NCBI GenBank assembly: GCA_017654935.2
Contig: CM065698.1
Location: 44,344,361-44,408,360, forward strand
Reading direction: 5' to 3'
Source of the DNA: Phymorhynchus buccinoides
Taxonomy: Eukaryota; Mollusca; Gastropoda; Neogastropoda; Raphitomidae
Length of the DNA stretch: 64,000 bases
Part shown: piece after piece, positions 24,701 to 34,774 of the stretch
Layout: the number at the start of each line of letters is the position of its first letter
Numbering within the stretch: the stretch's first letter is position 1
Notes under the pieces: model-generated
Database searches by the model: none
What the model saw: only the letters and a program-made list of their open reading frames with translations
What the model was told of the DNA's origin: nothing
Position numbers and translations under genes: made by a program

Positions 24701-27700
24701 TAAACACACACACACACACACTAACGCATCCTCATACAGACATGTACAAATTCTTCTTGCATCTGCATGCCACACACACACACACACACATCTTTACACA
24801 TGTCAGGGGTGCATGTGGGTCTGCCTGAAGCCTCAATTCAGGCAGTTTGATTCAGGTTCAGGCAGTGGTCTGCCTGAAGATAAAGCTCTTCTATAATAAG
24901 GACCCATGGTCTTGAAATGACCTTATATCAAAGGCTGTGGTAGACAGTTCAGGCATGCACCCATGACATGTTTCTTGTGATTTTTTTAGCTATTTGATTT
25001 GAATTTTTTTTCATGTACAGTTCCTCGATACCATCATCAGACCCTGTATGACTCCCACCCTTCCCTCTTCTCCACCACTCTACCCCGACCCAGGACGCGC
25101 TCACAGTATAGGAAAGCCGCCTCAGAGATCAACTTTCCCCTGTACAACGTCAGACACACACCCTCCCTTCCCCTGCGCTGCACGAAAGCGAAACCCAGTC
25201 CCTCAAAGACTGCGTCGTCCTCTGGCTGGAGGTCGAGTGTCTCCGATATCATGAACTCTCGAGAGAACACACCGGCTAGGTTTGACTTCAGAGAAAACAC
25301 GCCAGCTAGGCTTGACTCCAGAGAAAACACACCGGCTAGGTTTGACTTCAGAGAAAACACACCGGCTAGGTTTGACTCCAGAGAAAACACACTGGCTTGG
25401 TTTGACTCCAGAGAAAACACACTGGCTAGGTTTGACTCCAGAGAAAACACACCGGCTAGGTTTGACGACAGTGTCAGGAGACACAAAAATGCAGTGACCC
25501 ACAAAAATGTCATGTCACATGAAAATGTGATGTCGCACAAGAATGTCATGTCACACGGTGGTGTGGACAGTACTGACAAAGCACCACATGACGTGACGGA
25601 TGCCGTCAACAGCAGTGAACTGCCACCGTTGGAAACTTTGCCGGCCGAGTGCGACAGCACCACCCCTCTGTTGTCTCAGCTGAAGATCGGCGTGACCTCG
25701 ATGATGAAGAAGAAAAAGAAGAAAACGAAGAACGAACAGCAGGCAAGGAAGGAGGTAGCGGACAATTTCATCGTTTCCGATGATGAGGAGGAGGAAGATG
25801 AGGAGAAGGAGGGACGATTCTTTAATCCCAACCAGTCTTCAGTGTCTACTGTGGTTCTGCAGTCAAAGCAAGGTAAAGTAGTTGTTCAGCTGTCAGTGAA
25901 GTTTGTTGATGATGATGATTATATCGTCGGTGAAATTCAAAAACCTTTTTGAGAAAAATTTAAAAAAACTGTTTTAGTAATTAACTGCATTGACCACAAT
26001 TGATTAACTATGATGAATGTGTTGTTCAAGACATTGCGAATGTAGTCCTTCATTTTGTTAAAATTACTTATAAAAAAACATTTTAGACTTGAAAAGAACA
26101 AAGATACAAGGTTTTTGTCCTTAACTAGATCTGAATTTGGGAGTTTTTCGTCTATTTTCACAACCTCATTTACCCCAGATAGAAAGTCGTTAGAGATACG
26201 AGCTTCTGGTGGAAGGTGGCGGGAAAAATTAGAAAGCTGACTATGTATCTAACTAAAAATCGAGGTACAAGGTGGGGTTTTTTCACCGACGATATTGTGG
26301 TGTTTTTTGCAAACAGGGCTTGCCTCCGCTGTACTGATAATGATGTAATGATGACGATAAAAATGATGTAATCAATGTGTACTGTGGTGTATTTTTACAG
26401 ACAGGGCTTGCTTCGTCTGTATGTTGATAGTCCCAATGATGATGATGACAATGTTCAACATGATGATGCTATGAATGTGTTGTATGTCGGCAGACAGAGA
26501 TTGGCTCCAGTGGTTATTGATGATGGAGATAAATGATGATCAAGAAGAGTTCCTGAAAATGTAGAGATTACGCTCAGCCTCTTGAGTCTCAGATGACCCC
26601 TACGATGACAAGGATGATGACGATGATGTCTTTAATTTTTTTACAGACTGGGGTTGGCTCCACAGATAGACATGATGATGATGATTATAACTATAACGAT
26701 GATGATGATGATGACAACGATGATGCAGACAGAGTCGATAAGGACAATGATGATGATGATGTTGATAACTATGACGACGATAATGATGATGATGATGACA
26801 ACGATGATGCAGACAGGGTCGATGAGGACAATGATGATGATGATGTTGATAACTATAACGACGATGATGATGATGATAATGATTATGCAGACAGGGTTGA
26901 TGAGGACAATGACGATCATGATGTTGATAACTATAACGACGATGATGATAATGATTATGCAGACAGGGTTGATGAGGACAATGACGATCATGATGTTGAT
27001 AACTATAACGACAATGATGATTGATAATGATGATGCAGACAGGGTTGATGAGGACAATGACGATCATGATGTTGATAACTATGATGACGATAATGATGAT
27101 GATGACGACAAATGATGCAGACAGAGTCGATAAGGACAATGATGATGATGATGTTGACATGACACGATGATGATGATGACTGACAACGATGATGCAGACA
27201 GGGTTGATGAGGACAATGACGATCATGATGTTGATAACTATAACGACGATGATGATGATGATAATGATTATGCAGACAGGGTTGATGAGGACAATGACGA
27301 TCATGATGTTGATAACTATAACGACGATAATGATGACAATGACAACGATGATGCAGACAGGGTTGATGAGGACAATGACGATCATGATGTTGATAACTAT
27401 AACGACGATGATGATGATGATAATGATTATGCAGACAGGGTTGATGAGGACAATGACGATCATGATGTTGATAACTATAACGACGATAATGATGATGAAT
27501 GACAATGATGATGCAGACAGGGTTGATGAGGACAATGACGATCATGGTGTTGATAACTATGACGACGATAACGATGATGGGACAACGATGATGCAGACAG
27601 AGTCGATAAGGACAATGATGATCATGATGTTGTATGATGATGATGATGACGACGATGCTGATGTCGATAAGGACAATACGACATTGATAACATGATGATG

Positions 27701-28279
27701 ACAACGATGACAACAGGGTCGATGAGGACAATGACGATCATGATGTTGATAACGATGATGATGATGACAACGATGATGCAGACAGGGTCGATGAGGACAA
27801 TGATCATGATGTGATGATGATGAATGACACGATGATGATGACATATAATCATGATTGACATGATGATGATGATGAACAGACACGATAAGGACAATGACGA
27901 TCATGATGTTGATAACGATGATGATGATGATGATGACAACGATGAGGGTTGATAAGGACAATGACAATCATGATGTTGATAACTATAACGATGACAATGA
28001 TGATGATGATGACGACGATGATGCAAACAGGGTCAATGACAATGATGATCATGATGTTGATGTTGATGATAATGAAGATAATGATGATGATAACAACACT
28101 GAGGCAGACTGGGGCAATGAGGACAATGATCATCTTGATGATAATGAAGACAATGACAATGACGATATTGTGTGTCCACAGAATGGGGCTGGCTGCACTG
28201 GATGCTGATACTGGTGATGATCATCAGCGTCTCCACGAACCTATTCCTCTCCTGGACAGTGTGGGCCACCAAGTCCTGA
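12049..28279 (+). CDS. TMEM201: TMEM201 / SAMP1 (NET5, Ima1-like) inner nuclear membrane protein
   Basis: Complete spliced gene of 874 residues. Exons: 12049-12122, 13419-13536, 14993-15166, 16307-16489, 16932-17194, 20913-21089, 22247-22569, 22854-23006, 24279-24488, 25021-25872, 28182-28279. The lengths sum to exactly 875 codons with matching phases. An N-terminal membrane segment (about residues 6-20) is followed by the Ima1/SAMP1 N-terminal zinc-binding region: C34/C37, C50/C53/C56, C100/C103, C143/C146, with the signature VNCWFCNQDT and VKQLAAFEP. Exons 5 and 6 encode about four membrane segments; exon 8 has the family motif PLISPARL; the last exon encodes the C-terminal membrane helix and ends WATKS. 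Human TMEM201 is 666 residues; the extra length is mostly exon 10, low-complexity with a 10-residue repeat and a lysine run. In vertebrates and yeast the family sits in the inner nuclear membrane and works with LINC and lamin components. Exon 5's acceptor (16932 or 16941, both in frame) is the least certain boundary. Confidence 0.93.
12180..12965. repeat. Large imperfect inverted repeat in TMEM201 intron 1
   Basis: The pyrimidine-rich left arm (about 12220-12410) and purine-rich right arm (about 12535-12680) are inverse complements, sharing ATTCAATCCCGCATTGA and its inverse. A second pair (12480-12515 and 12895-12950) shares GGGGTTTCCAAC and its inverse. C and G runs may make the region hard to sequence. 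Confidence 0.7.
12695..12850 (-). mobile_element. Non-LTR retrotransposon 3' coding fragment
   Basis: The minus-strand frame reads ACKTNYRKYSFFPRAVSEWN then SLPPEA, the C-terminal signature of the reverse-transcriptase ORF in Jockey/CR1-like LINEs. A truncated remnant of about 50 codons. Confidence 0.6.
13124..13290. repeat. CA and TA microsatellites
   Basis: (CA)n, (TA)n at 13157-13174, then (CA)n, directly upstream of TMEM201 exon 2. Confidence 0.95.
13545..14075. mobile_element. Dispersed repeat family R1 (copy 1)
   Basis: Shares TAACTAAGAAATAGTT, AGAATGGA and AGATGACAGTAAGCAAA-type phrases with copies at 28594-28905, 29690-30010, 32720-32935 and (inverted) 55180-55440. Several copies end with CCCCCCGGTATCCCCA. 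No frame. Copies differ by internal deletions. Confidence 0.7.
14182..14597. mobile_element. Foldback element with telomere-like TTAGGG tracts in both arms (copy 1)
   Basis: The left arm runs from GGTAAAGGTAAAGATGTGCC through CCCTAA repeats; the right arm is its inverse complement, with TTAGGG repeats and GGCACATCTTGACCTTTACC. The loop contains ACTGCAGTACACCGCGA. A second copy is at 61151-61531. The CCCTAA/TTAGGG tracts lie symmetrically just inside a shared AT-rich segment (CAAAAAGGT / AATACAGCTTTATG). Confidence 0.85.
15749..16306 (+). repeat. Tandem array of six extra acceptor-exon copies before TMEM201 exon 4
   Basis: A unit of 84-99 bp containing an intron end (TTTCCATGTTTATCAG) and the first ~57-70 bp of exon 4 is repeated. 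Acceptors lie before 15749, 15833, 15932, 16029, 16126, 16223 and the full-length exon at 16307. Spacings are 84, 99, 97, 97, 97 and 84. Each unit can encode a version of AYQHHLEKVYA. The 16223 acceptor is in frame with the full exon (84 nt, open). Confidence 0.93.
17215..17290 (-). mobile_element. LINE 3' end remnant (TATATAGCGC family)
   Basis: (AAT)n followed by GAATATTTATATAGCGC and a GCTTTACA phrase. The same signature occurs at 18187-18262 and 21465-21525. On the minus strand it reads as a LINE tail ending in a TTA microsatellite. The plus-strand LINE at 37519-38065 ends with a related GCGCCTTGAG/GGCGCTATAGAAATGC tail. Confidence 0.6.
17648..17765. mobile_element. Dispersed ~115-bp repeat R2 (copy 1 of 4)
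   Basis: Phrases ACGTAATGTTCT, GGTTGGGATGATCCC or TGTTGGGATGATCCC and AGTCTTTTAGCCAGGGTA recur at 21295-21412, 33905-34018 and 36362-36482. Followed by CAACAACAAC in most copies. SINE-like, non-coding. Confidence 0.65.
18637..18898. mobile_element. MITE with CATGGGTGCAAC ends (uninterrupted copy)
   Basis: Terminal inverted repeats CATGGGTGCAAC and GTTGCACCCATG bound about 260 bp. A second copy at 33136-33592 has the same ends and interior but is interrupted by about 195 bp of another element, so this copy is its empty site. Confidence 0.8.
18987..20912 (+). repeat. 71-bp tandem array: 26 extra acceptor-exon copies before TMEM201 exon 6
   Basis: The unit contains an intron end (TTTGTCTGTGTGCCTCAG) and the first ~45 bp of exon 6 (encoding L-V-V-D-A-A-H-I-V-M-W-L-A-V). 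Counting the real exon at 20913 there are 27 copies. Most are spaced exactly 71 bp; one step is 69, and two steps are longer because a 24-bp CATCAGTGATTTGTCTGTGTG piece is itself doubled or tripled. Copies at about 19640-20060 form a nearly identical subgroup with TTTTAATGTGG. Splicing to an upstream acceptor meets a stop within about 120 nt. Confidence 0.95.
21715..21935. repeat. CA and CACG microsatellite region
   Basis: Alternating purine-pyrimidine tracts (CA, CGCA, GCGCGC) between TMEM201 exons 6 and 7. The remainder of 21090-22246 holds an R2 repeat copy, a MITE fragment and a LINE tail. Confidence 0.9.
23661..24245. repeat. 65-bp tandem repeat, nine copies, upstream of TMEM201 exon 9
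   Basis: Units start at 23661, 23726, 23791, 23856, 23921, 23986, 24051, 24116 and 24181, each exactly 65 bp and beginning GTTAAAGATTGTTGCAG. The array stops about 33 bp before the exon 9 acceptor. It contains no exon sequence, unlike the other arrays in this gene. Confidence 0.95.
25260..25469 (+). repeat. Coding 30-bp repeat in TMEM201 exon 10, seven copies
   Basis: Seven tandem copies of a 10-residue unit, consensus RENTPARFDS, inside the nucleoplasmic-type tail. It is followed by a shorter HKNVMS-type repeat (about 25485-25555) and a lysine-rich run. The DNA copies differ at few sites, so the expansion is recent. Confidence 0.95.
26300..28165 (+). repeat. GAT-rich minisatellite with acceptor-like GCAGACAGGG motifs in TMEM201 last intron
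   Basis: Units of about 72-86 bp beginning GCAGACAGGGTTGATGAG and rich in GATGAT recur about 14 times (for example 26808, 26887, 26959, 27194, 27272, 27351, 27430). Upstream, at about 26305, 26399, 26491 and 26643, single degenerate copies resemble the terminal exon start (CAGA.TGGGGCTGGCT..) followed by TGATGATG. The long Asp-rich frames on plus and Ile/Val/His-rich frames on minus come from the repeat. Confidence 0.85.
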
Positions 28280-28593
28280 CCCTGCCAATTTGCATATCAG
28301 TGACATCATCAGCGAGGGTCATGACACACCCTCGACCAACCCTCTTCTCCGTACTACCCCCCCTCCCCCTTCACTCCCGCCCTTCCCCTCATCCAGGACG
28401 TGATTCTACCCATGAAATTCGCGTTCACGCAGTCCGCCATATCCCTTCCTTCCTTTCTTCCTTCCTTCCTTCCTTCCTTCCGTATAGCAACCACAGTCAC
28501 TTTTGACTATTATTATGTCGCTGTAAACTTTTAGGAGGATCTATGGGAATGTGCGAGACAAAGTACATAGCATCAAAATTGTCAAAATGATTC

Positions 28594-28905
28594 TTCTTCG
28601 TTCGCTCAGTTTCCTGTCATATGAGCGTAGATGCATCATGCTGCCGTTTTGCACCTAACTAAGAAATAGTTAGGCCCAGCATGTCCGACTTCGGCTGAAG
28701 AAATCTTTGTAAGAATTTATAGAAGAAAAGGCAGGAGAATGGACCAGTGAGATAGAAAGATAGCAGATGACAGTAAGCAAAGGGAAAAGGCAGAGTCAAA
28801 GAGAATGACAGAATTAGAGGAAGTTACAAGCACAGAACTTCCAGAAGGTGGGGGAACTATTTGTACAAAAGACCCCCCGGTATCCCCACGGGGGGGGGAG
28901 TCAAA
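28594..28905. mobile_element. Dispersed repeat family R1 (copy 2)
   Basis: Same phrases as 13545-14075, ending in a G/C-rich CCCCCCGGTATCCCCACGGG block. It lies just downstream of the TMEM201 stop, so it may form part of the 3'UTR. The stretch 28906-29690 shows no feature I can name beyond a partial SINE phrase near 29320. Confidence 0.7.
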
Positions 28906-29689
28906 ATGATAACGGCGAATGCTGAGTGAAAGAAGAAGACAATAAACTATCAAGAAGAAGAAAGTGGACAGGAGAAAAAGGAGGAAAATAGAAAGCTTGG
29001 CCCAGCCAGCCAGGTCCCGCTGATCGGTCCCCTATGGTCCCCTACAGTGCTGTTCAGATTTTGACATGAATTTGCATACAACGTCGCATGGGTTCTTTTA
29101 CAAAATCTTGGAAAACCTGAAAGGTAGGGGTCCAGGGGCCACCAAGTCCCATTGGTGAATGTAGTCCAGGAGTGCTACTGAAATCAGGATTGGAAAAGCT
29201 GATAGAAAGAGTCTTCAGGATTGGACACGTTTTTCTTGGCCTCAAAAAGAATACACCACAGTTTTAAATTGTTAATTCTTTCTTATAATTTGGTATATTC
29301 TAGTCATAGAGACTTATCTCTGTAAAATTTGGGCTGCTCTTCCTCAGAGAGCACGTCGCAGCAAATGCAGCGCCCACCCTTTTTCTTTCTTTTTTTTTCA
29401 TCATTCTACGCTTCCATGAAATGCAAAGACGTTCACTGCTGAGCACCCTGCCATGTGTTTGTCTATCTTTAGAGCTTTTGTTACTGTTTCTGCCGTTAAG
29501 GCAACGCACGCGCACTCGAAAAAATAGTTGCTTTTCTCTTGTCGGTTGAGATGCAACGGACAACCAAGAACGTCAAAAAATACATGGAGCTAGAAGAGTT
29601 AATTGTGGCTAAGCTATTTAAATTTAGGAAAACGCATTGAGGATGGAATAGTGTTTGGACAAACTGTCCCGAAACAAGAAAATCAGTAG

Positions 29690-30010
29690 GAATTCTTCAT
29701 CTTCGTCGATCGCTCAGTAAGTTTCCTGTCAATTATGAGCGCAGGTGCGTCATGCTGCCGTTATGCGCCTAACTAAGAAATAATTAGGCCCAGCAAGTCC
29801 AACTTTGGCTGGAGGAAATGTTTTTGATAGTGTTTCGTGAAAAATGGCAGGAGAATGGACTAGTAAGGCAGAAAGATAGTAGATGACAGTAATCCAAGGG
29901 AAAAGGCAGGGTCAAAGAGAGTGACAGATTAGAGGAAGTTACAAGCACAGAACTTCCAGAAGGTGGGGGAACTATTTATACAAAAGACCCCCCGGTATCC
30001 CCATGGGGGA
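29690..30010. mobile_element. Dispersed repeat family R1 (copy 3)
   Basis: Near-parallel to copy 2 over its whole length, with the same CGGTATCCCCA end. Confidence 0.7.
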
Positions 30011-30071
30011 AAATCAGTAGGACAAAATGTCCTGGCTCTTGCAGAACTCAACAGGACAATGTCTGCTGGTG

Positions 30072-30616
30072 TTAAAGGGGCACCCTGACGGATGAGTTTT
30101 TGCAAGAAACACGTCGAGATCACCAGAAAGACAGCCTTTTCAAGGATCGGAACACTCACTTTGCTCTGGTTTCCTATAAATTAAACCGTCAAACGGCGAT
30201 TCCTCCTTAGCGGAAATGCTGGAGAGAGTAGCCATTTTGGATGGGGTTGGGTGGAGGTCACTCATTGTGGTTGAAGCATTTATTTTTTGGTAATGCAATA
30301 AAATAAAAAAATGGAGCTATTTCCTTTGTTGTGTGCGAAACTCCTGTACATAAACTATATAATTAATAACAAATAAAAAGGTCTGTATTGCGGAAATTTT
30401 GTGCAAACTATTTGGCGGCCATTAGAAAACAGACACCTTCTCTTTGGGTGAAAGAATTTGACTTCCAGCACCTCCGCCAAGGAGTAATCGCCGATTTGAC
30501 GGTTTGATTTATAGGAAACCAGAGCAAAGTGAGTGTTGAGATCTCTGTAAAGGGTGTTTTCCTGGTGATCTCGACGTGTTTCTTACAAAAACTCATCCGT
30601 CAGGGTGCCCCTTTAA
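30072..30616. mobile_element. TTAA-flanked foldback element, ~545 bp
   Basis: Starts TTAAAGGGGCACCCTGACGG and ends with the exact inverse CAGGGTGCCCCTTTAA. The arms pair over roughly 200 bp (GAGTTTTTGCAAGAAACACG with its inverse). No coding frame. The TTAA flanks suggest piggyBac-type mobilisation. Confidence 0.8.
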
Positions 30617-31227
30617 ATTCCAATAGGACATTTGTTCAGATGGAGATGAATGAAATGGGACATTTTCAACTTTGTTATGATCACGTCCTATAGCCAGGCC
30701 CTCCGGACATCACTGCAAACAACTTTTGAAGAAAAAAAATATGAAAAAGGGTCACAACTTAGAACATGAAATTTTGTGTCGGCAGGGCTCCCAATCGTCC
30801 CGCACAAGGGGTCCCAAGGACTCCTTCACTTATGGAATAGAGGGTCCTAGAGGCGGGATAGAGAGTCCCAGTGGCATAGCGAATGCTAAAAAGAATTTTT
30901 CTAGCGCATCCCTGGGACCCCCTGCACATTCTTTTAGAGGGTCCTGTAGGATTTTAGTGCTTCGTGTAGACCCCCAAATGAGGGTCCCTGGGAGCCCTGT
31001 GTCGGAGTAAGAAATATATTGTGTTGTATTGTATTAATTTATTGTCGCAGAGAATCATCTCTGTGAAATTTGGGCTGCTCTCACCTGGAGAGTACGTCGT
31101 TGATAGTGCAGCATTCCCCATTTTTCTGTTTTGCATGCTATTTAAAAAAAAGTATTTTTTTAGCTCATGAAGGTGAACTTATAATATGAAATAGATTGGT
31201 GTTGTGTGGATGGGTGGGTGGGTGAGT

Positions 31228-31937
31228 ACCATATTTTTCTGACTATGAGGCGATACTTTTTCCTAGACTGAGACCCCTGTGCCTTATAATGTGACTGATA
31301 GTAAGAAACTATAATAACAAATTTTGAATTTTATGTAAAATTTGGGGGGTGAGCCTTAAGAGCTTCGCACACTAGCATCAAGATCTCGAGATCGCAGCGA
31401 TTTTTTGCTGCAAGGCGCAGTTTGATGCGCCGCTTGCGTGTGAGAGATTCGCGGCGCGGCAGGATTTTTTATGCGTAGCTGCGCGATTTTTTGTTGCTCG
31501 AGAATAGAACCGGCTCTAATTTTGATGCTCAAGATCGCAGAGATCGTGAAACTAGCCAATCACAACGGACGGAAGGACCATAACTCTGATTGAAGAAAAA
31601 AGATGGCAGACTTGCTCGAACCCGAAATAAAGCAGCACAAACAATGACGCACATTTCATCTTCTGAAGAAGACGAATCATCGTGGTCAGCCATACTGTTG
31701 TTTCTAGGAGGAGGTTTGACGCTAGAGTAATCTTTCCTTGCGTTCCAAATAAGGAAGTTCGCGCGACAAGAGGCGAAGCGACAAGAGTCGTGTGTGAGAA
31801 CACCACTGCCTCGCTACAATGTGTGCTGTGATGCAGGCGTCAACACGTCAAGGCGTTGCTCTGAGAAACAATTGACGCCTGATGCTAGTGTGCGAAGGCC
31901 TTTATAATCAGGTGCGCCTTGTAGTCCGTAAGATATG
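31228..31937. mobile_element. MITE interrupted by a nested 537-bp TIR element
   Basis: The outer element is the CTATAAGG family (see 4225). At 31362-31898 it is split by an element with inverted ends GCTTCGCACACTAGCATCA and TGATGCTAGTGTGCGAAG. The outer element resumes with TTATAATCAGGTGCGCCTT. Confidence 0.7.
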
Positions 31938-32034
31938 ATGTGTGTGTGTGTTCAGTCAAGTCAAGTCAAGTTGCCAGTACTTGTGTACTCTTTCTCCAAA
32001 AAACTTTAACAACACATGCACTCTTTAGTAACTG

Positions 32035-32260
32035 TAACCCTTTCGCCGCCAGCCATTTTTCAGAAAAAAAACTTACTTGGGTAGAGAAAACAAAAATCTA
32101 ATATTGGGGATTCCTCTGTGACAAGCAAGACCTATCCTTACCTCCCAAAATTAATAGAATAGGGTCTTTGGATAACAGACCCTGATTTGATGTCTTTTAG
32201 TGACAATAGGTGTTAAATCATTGTGGTGCAAAAATGTGACGTTGGCGGTGAAAGGGTTAA
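32035..32260. mobile_element. TTAA MITE family (CCCTTTCACCGCCAGCC ends), copy 1
   Basis: Ends AACCCTTTCGCCGCCAGCC and TTGGCGGTGAAAGGGTTAA are inverted repeats. About 240 bp, non-coding. Other copies: 43329-43578, 43693-43937, 44425-44913 (two nested), 47192-47887 (LINE-interrupted), 51100-51345, 55934-56180. Confidence 0.85.
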
Positions 32261-32369
32261 CATTGTAATTTTCTTAGAAACAACAAATAATAGCACAGCC
32301 AAACTTTGCACGATGATAAACACCACCATCATGATGTTTTCAGTCACTCCATTTTTGAAAAAGTAACCA

Positions 32370-32522
32370 GGGCCTGTATTCACGTTGAGATAGCATGAGA
32401 CTTAGCATCATGCTAACTTAGAAGCTCTTCCAAAAGTCCTATTAAATCCTATAGGACATTGGAAGAGCTTCTAAGTTAGCATCATGCTAAGTCTCATGCT
32501 ATCTCAACGTGAATACAGGCCC
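32370..32522. mobile_element. Near-perfect palindromic MITE, copy 1
   Basis: GGGCCTGTATTCACGTTGAG at the left pairs with its inverse at the right over about 60 bp per arm, leaving a short loop with CCTATTAAATCCTATAGG. A second copy in the opposite orientation is at 57849-57999. Confidence 0.9.
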
Positions 32523-33135
32523 AGAGTGATATGGAAGTAAATCAGTTATTAACTTTTGAAGTGAGAGTAGAAAGAGGACATGTATACTTTTCAGAGTTGA
32601 GTTTGTACGTGTATCTTCTCTTCTGCGCTCCCAGGCCATATGGCCATAATGGGTAAGGTACTATGTGTCCAGTTTTCACTGGTCTCTCCGCTGCATACAG
32701 CCGATACATTCCGATTTCGGAGGAGATCAAAGGAGAAAAGTTATTTGGAAGATTTTTTTTTTTTAAAGGGCAGGAGAATTAGCCAATAAGTCATACAGAT
32801 ATTAGATGACAGTAAGCAAAGGGAAAAGGCGGAGTCAAAGAGAGTGACAGATTAGAGGAAGTTACAAGCACAGAGCTTCCAGAAGGTGGGGGAACTATTT
32901 TTACAAGACCCCCCGGTATCCCCACAGGGAATGTACATGTATACTTTCAGAGTTGACTTTGTCAAAAGTTTTGTTCGCATGCGTTATAGTAAGGAAAAAG
33001 TGTGCTAAAGGACCAATTTGTGTGTGTGTGCATCTTCATACTTTGATTCTGCTACCCATAGAAAACCTAAACCATGTGAATGTTAGTTTCATTGCAGATT
33101 TTATCACTTTAGAGAAGAAAAGAATTGAAATTAAC

Positions 33136-33592
33136 ATGGGTACAACTTTTCCTAGCATACAAGGATTTCCTGTCTTAGGCCGTGTACACACATAAGCGGA
33201 TATTCCATGCAGAAACCCGTGCGCAATCCATAAATAAGTGAAACAAAGAAGGGAAAAGATTTGTGCATGTGTCTGAATTTCACCTATATATGCGTAAACT
33301 TTTATCCTTCTTTCTTCCACGTATTTAGGGTTTTCCTACGGAACTTACGCGTCTAATGTGAGCCCGGGTTTGAATTTTACCAGAAAAGGAAGTTCTTTTT
33401 TATTTAATTTGTCAAACAAGATCTTTGTCTACTGTATTTTTCAAAAACACTTTAAAATAAGCATTTGTATAAATTGTGGAAAAAGCAAACTAAAATACCT
33501 TCATAAATCAATTTTTGCTTCAGCTGCAGGGGGACATTACCCCTAGACCCCGGCCTTTCATTTTTTTTCATTTTGTGTAGTTGCATCCATGG
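33136..33592. mobile_element. CATGGGTGCAAC MITE interrupted by a nested insertion
   Basis: Same element as 18637-18898 but split at TTTCCTGT by about 195 bp (33175-33370) that begins TTAGGCCGTGTACACAC. That phrase recurs inverted at 57190-57212, so the insert is itself a dispersed element. Confidence 0.75.
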
Positions 33593-34467
33593 AAATATGG
33601 TCAGGAACATGTGATGAATGTTTTTTGTTCTTGTTTTTGCTTGTTTGTACCTGGAAATAAATAAGTCGAACCATTTAATCTTTGTGTGTGTGCTTTTTTC
33701 AAATGCAAATGATTAATCAAAACGGTGTATGTGTGAGGCGTAGTGGTTTTGAGGTTAGACAATTCTCCTTAAAACCAAGAGTGTCTTGGTTTAATGCTTG
33801 ACAGTAGATTTCTGTTCCTCTTCATTTATCGCTCAGATAGTTTAATGTCAATTAATATGAGCGCAGATGTGTCATGCTGCCGTTATGCACAGGAAGAAAT
33901 TACTAGGTCACACACATAATGATAATGTTCTCATCCCTAGCTGGTACGTTTGTACCATAGCGTTCAATTGCTTCGGCTGTTGGGATGGTCCCTGGAGTCT
34001 TTAAGCCAGGATAAGACAACAACAACCACATAGAATTCAACAAGGGCACACGGTGAAACAAAACAGCATTGACATTTTACAAAGATGTATCTTGTTCAAA
34101 TAGTTTATCCAGGCAGTCCACTATTTTAAAACCAACAACACTAGTTATAGTTCTAAGAAGTTCATCCAAACGTTCTCTGTCATAGCAAGCGTGATGAAAC
34201 GATCAGACGTGTGGTTAACACATTTTATTAACAACTTTACAAAAAAGCGTGATCCGTCACAACAAAGCCTAAATAGTAGCTTTATCTAAGGCATCACAAA
34301 ACAGTTGATGAGATAAAAAATATATATATATATCACAAGGCTTTGTACAACATCCTTCAAAAGTTTAACAATCTCAAGATGGAGCCTAATAATAGTGCCG
34401 TAATATGAAACTACTCGAAAGACGTAGAAAAAAAATATAAAGCAAGCCAGTTGATAAGGAATAGTAC

Positions 34468-34632
34468 TGTATTTTTTCTGACTATAACTATAAGGCGATA
34501 CTTTTTTTTTCCCAGACTGAGACCCCGGCGCCTTATATAATGTGACTGATAATATAGTAAGAAAGTAGTAACAAAATCTGAATTTTGTGTCAAATTTGGG
34601 AGGTGCGCCTTATAGTCCGAAAAATATGGTAT
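34468..34632. mobile_element. Complete short MITE, CTATAAGG family
   Basis: TIRs TATTTTTTCTGACTATA and TATAGTCCGAAAAATATGG bound about 165 bp with the GACTGAGACCCC core. Confidence 0.7.
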
Positions 34633-34774
34633 ACAAAGAAAAAACTTTAGCTGATGTTGAAATACTGCATTAATGATTTCATATCATCTTCAAAAGGTGA
34701 GTGAAGGGGTAATGCGTAAAAAAACACTAAATATATACATCCACATAACAATGTTTATATAAGGAGATACATGT

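Noticed and set aside
24999..25020. In-frame ATG at 24999 as an independent start for TMEM201 exon 10
   Set aside because: It lies in the polypyrimidine tract before the 25021 acceptor; phases fit splicing from exon 9.
25037..25663. 208-codon minus-strand frame
   Set aside because: Shadow of TMEM201 exon 10 and its 30-bp repeat.
26593..27967. Long open frames on both strands over the GAT array (up to 311 codons)
   Set aside because: They consist of Asp/Asn or Ile/Val/His runs imposed by the repeat, lie inside a TMEM201 intron and have no family resemblance.
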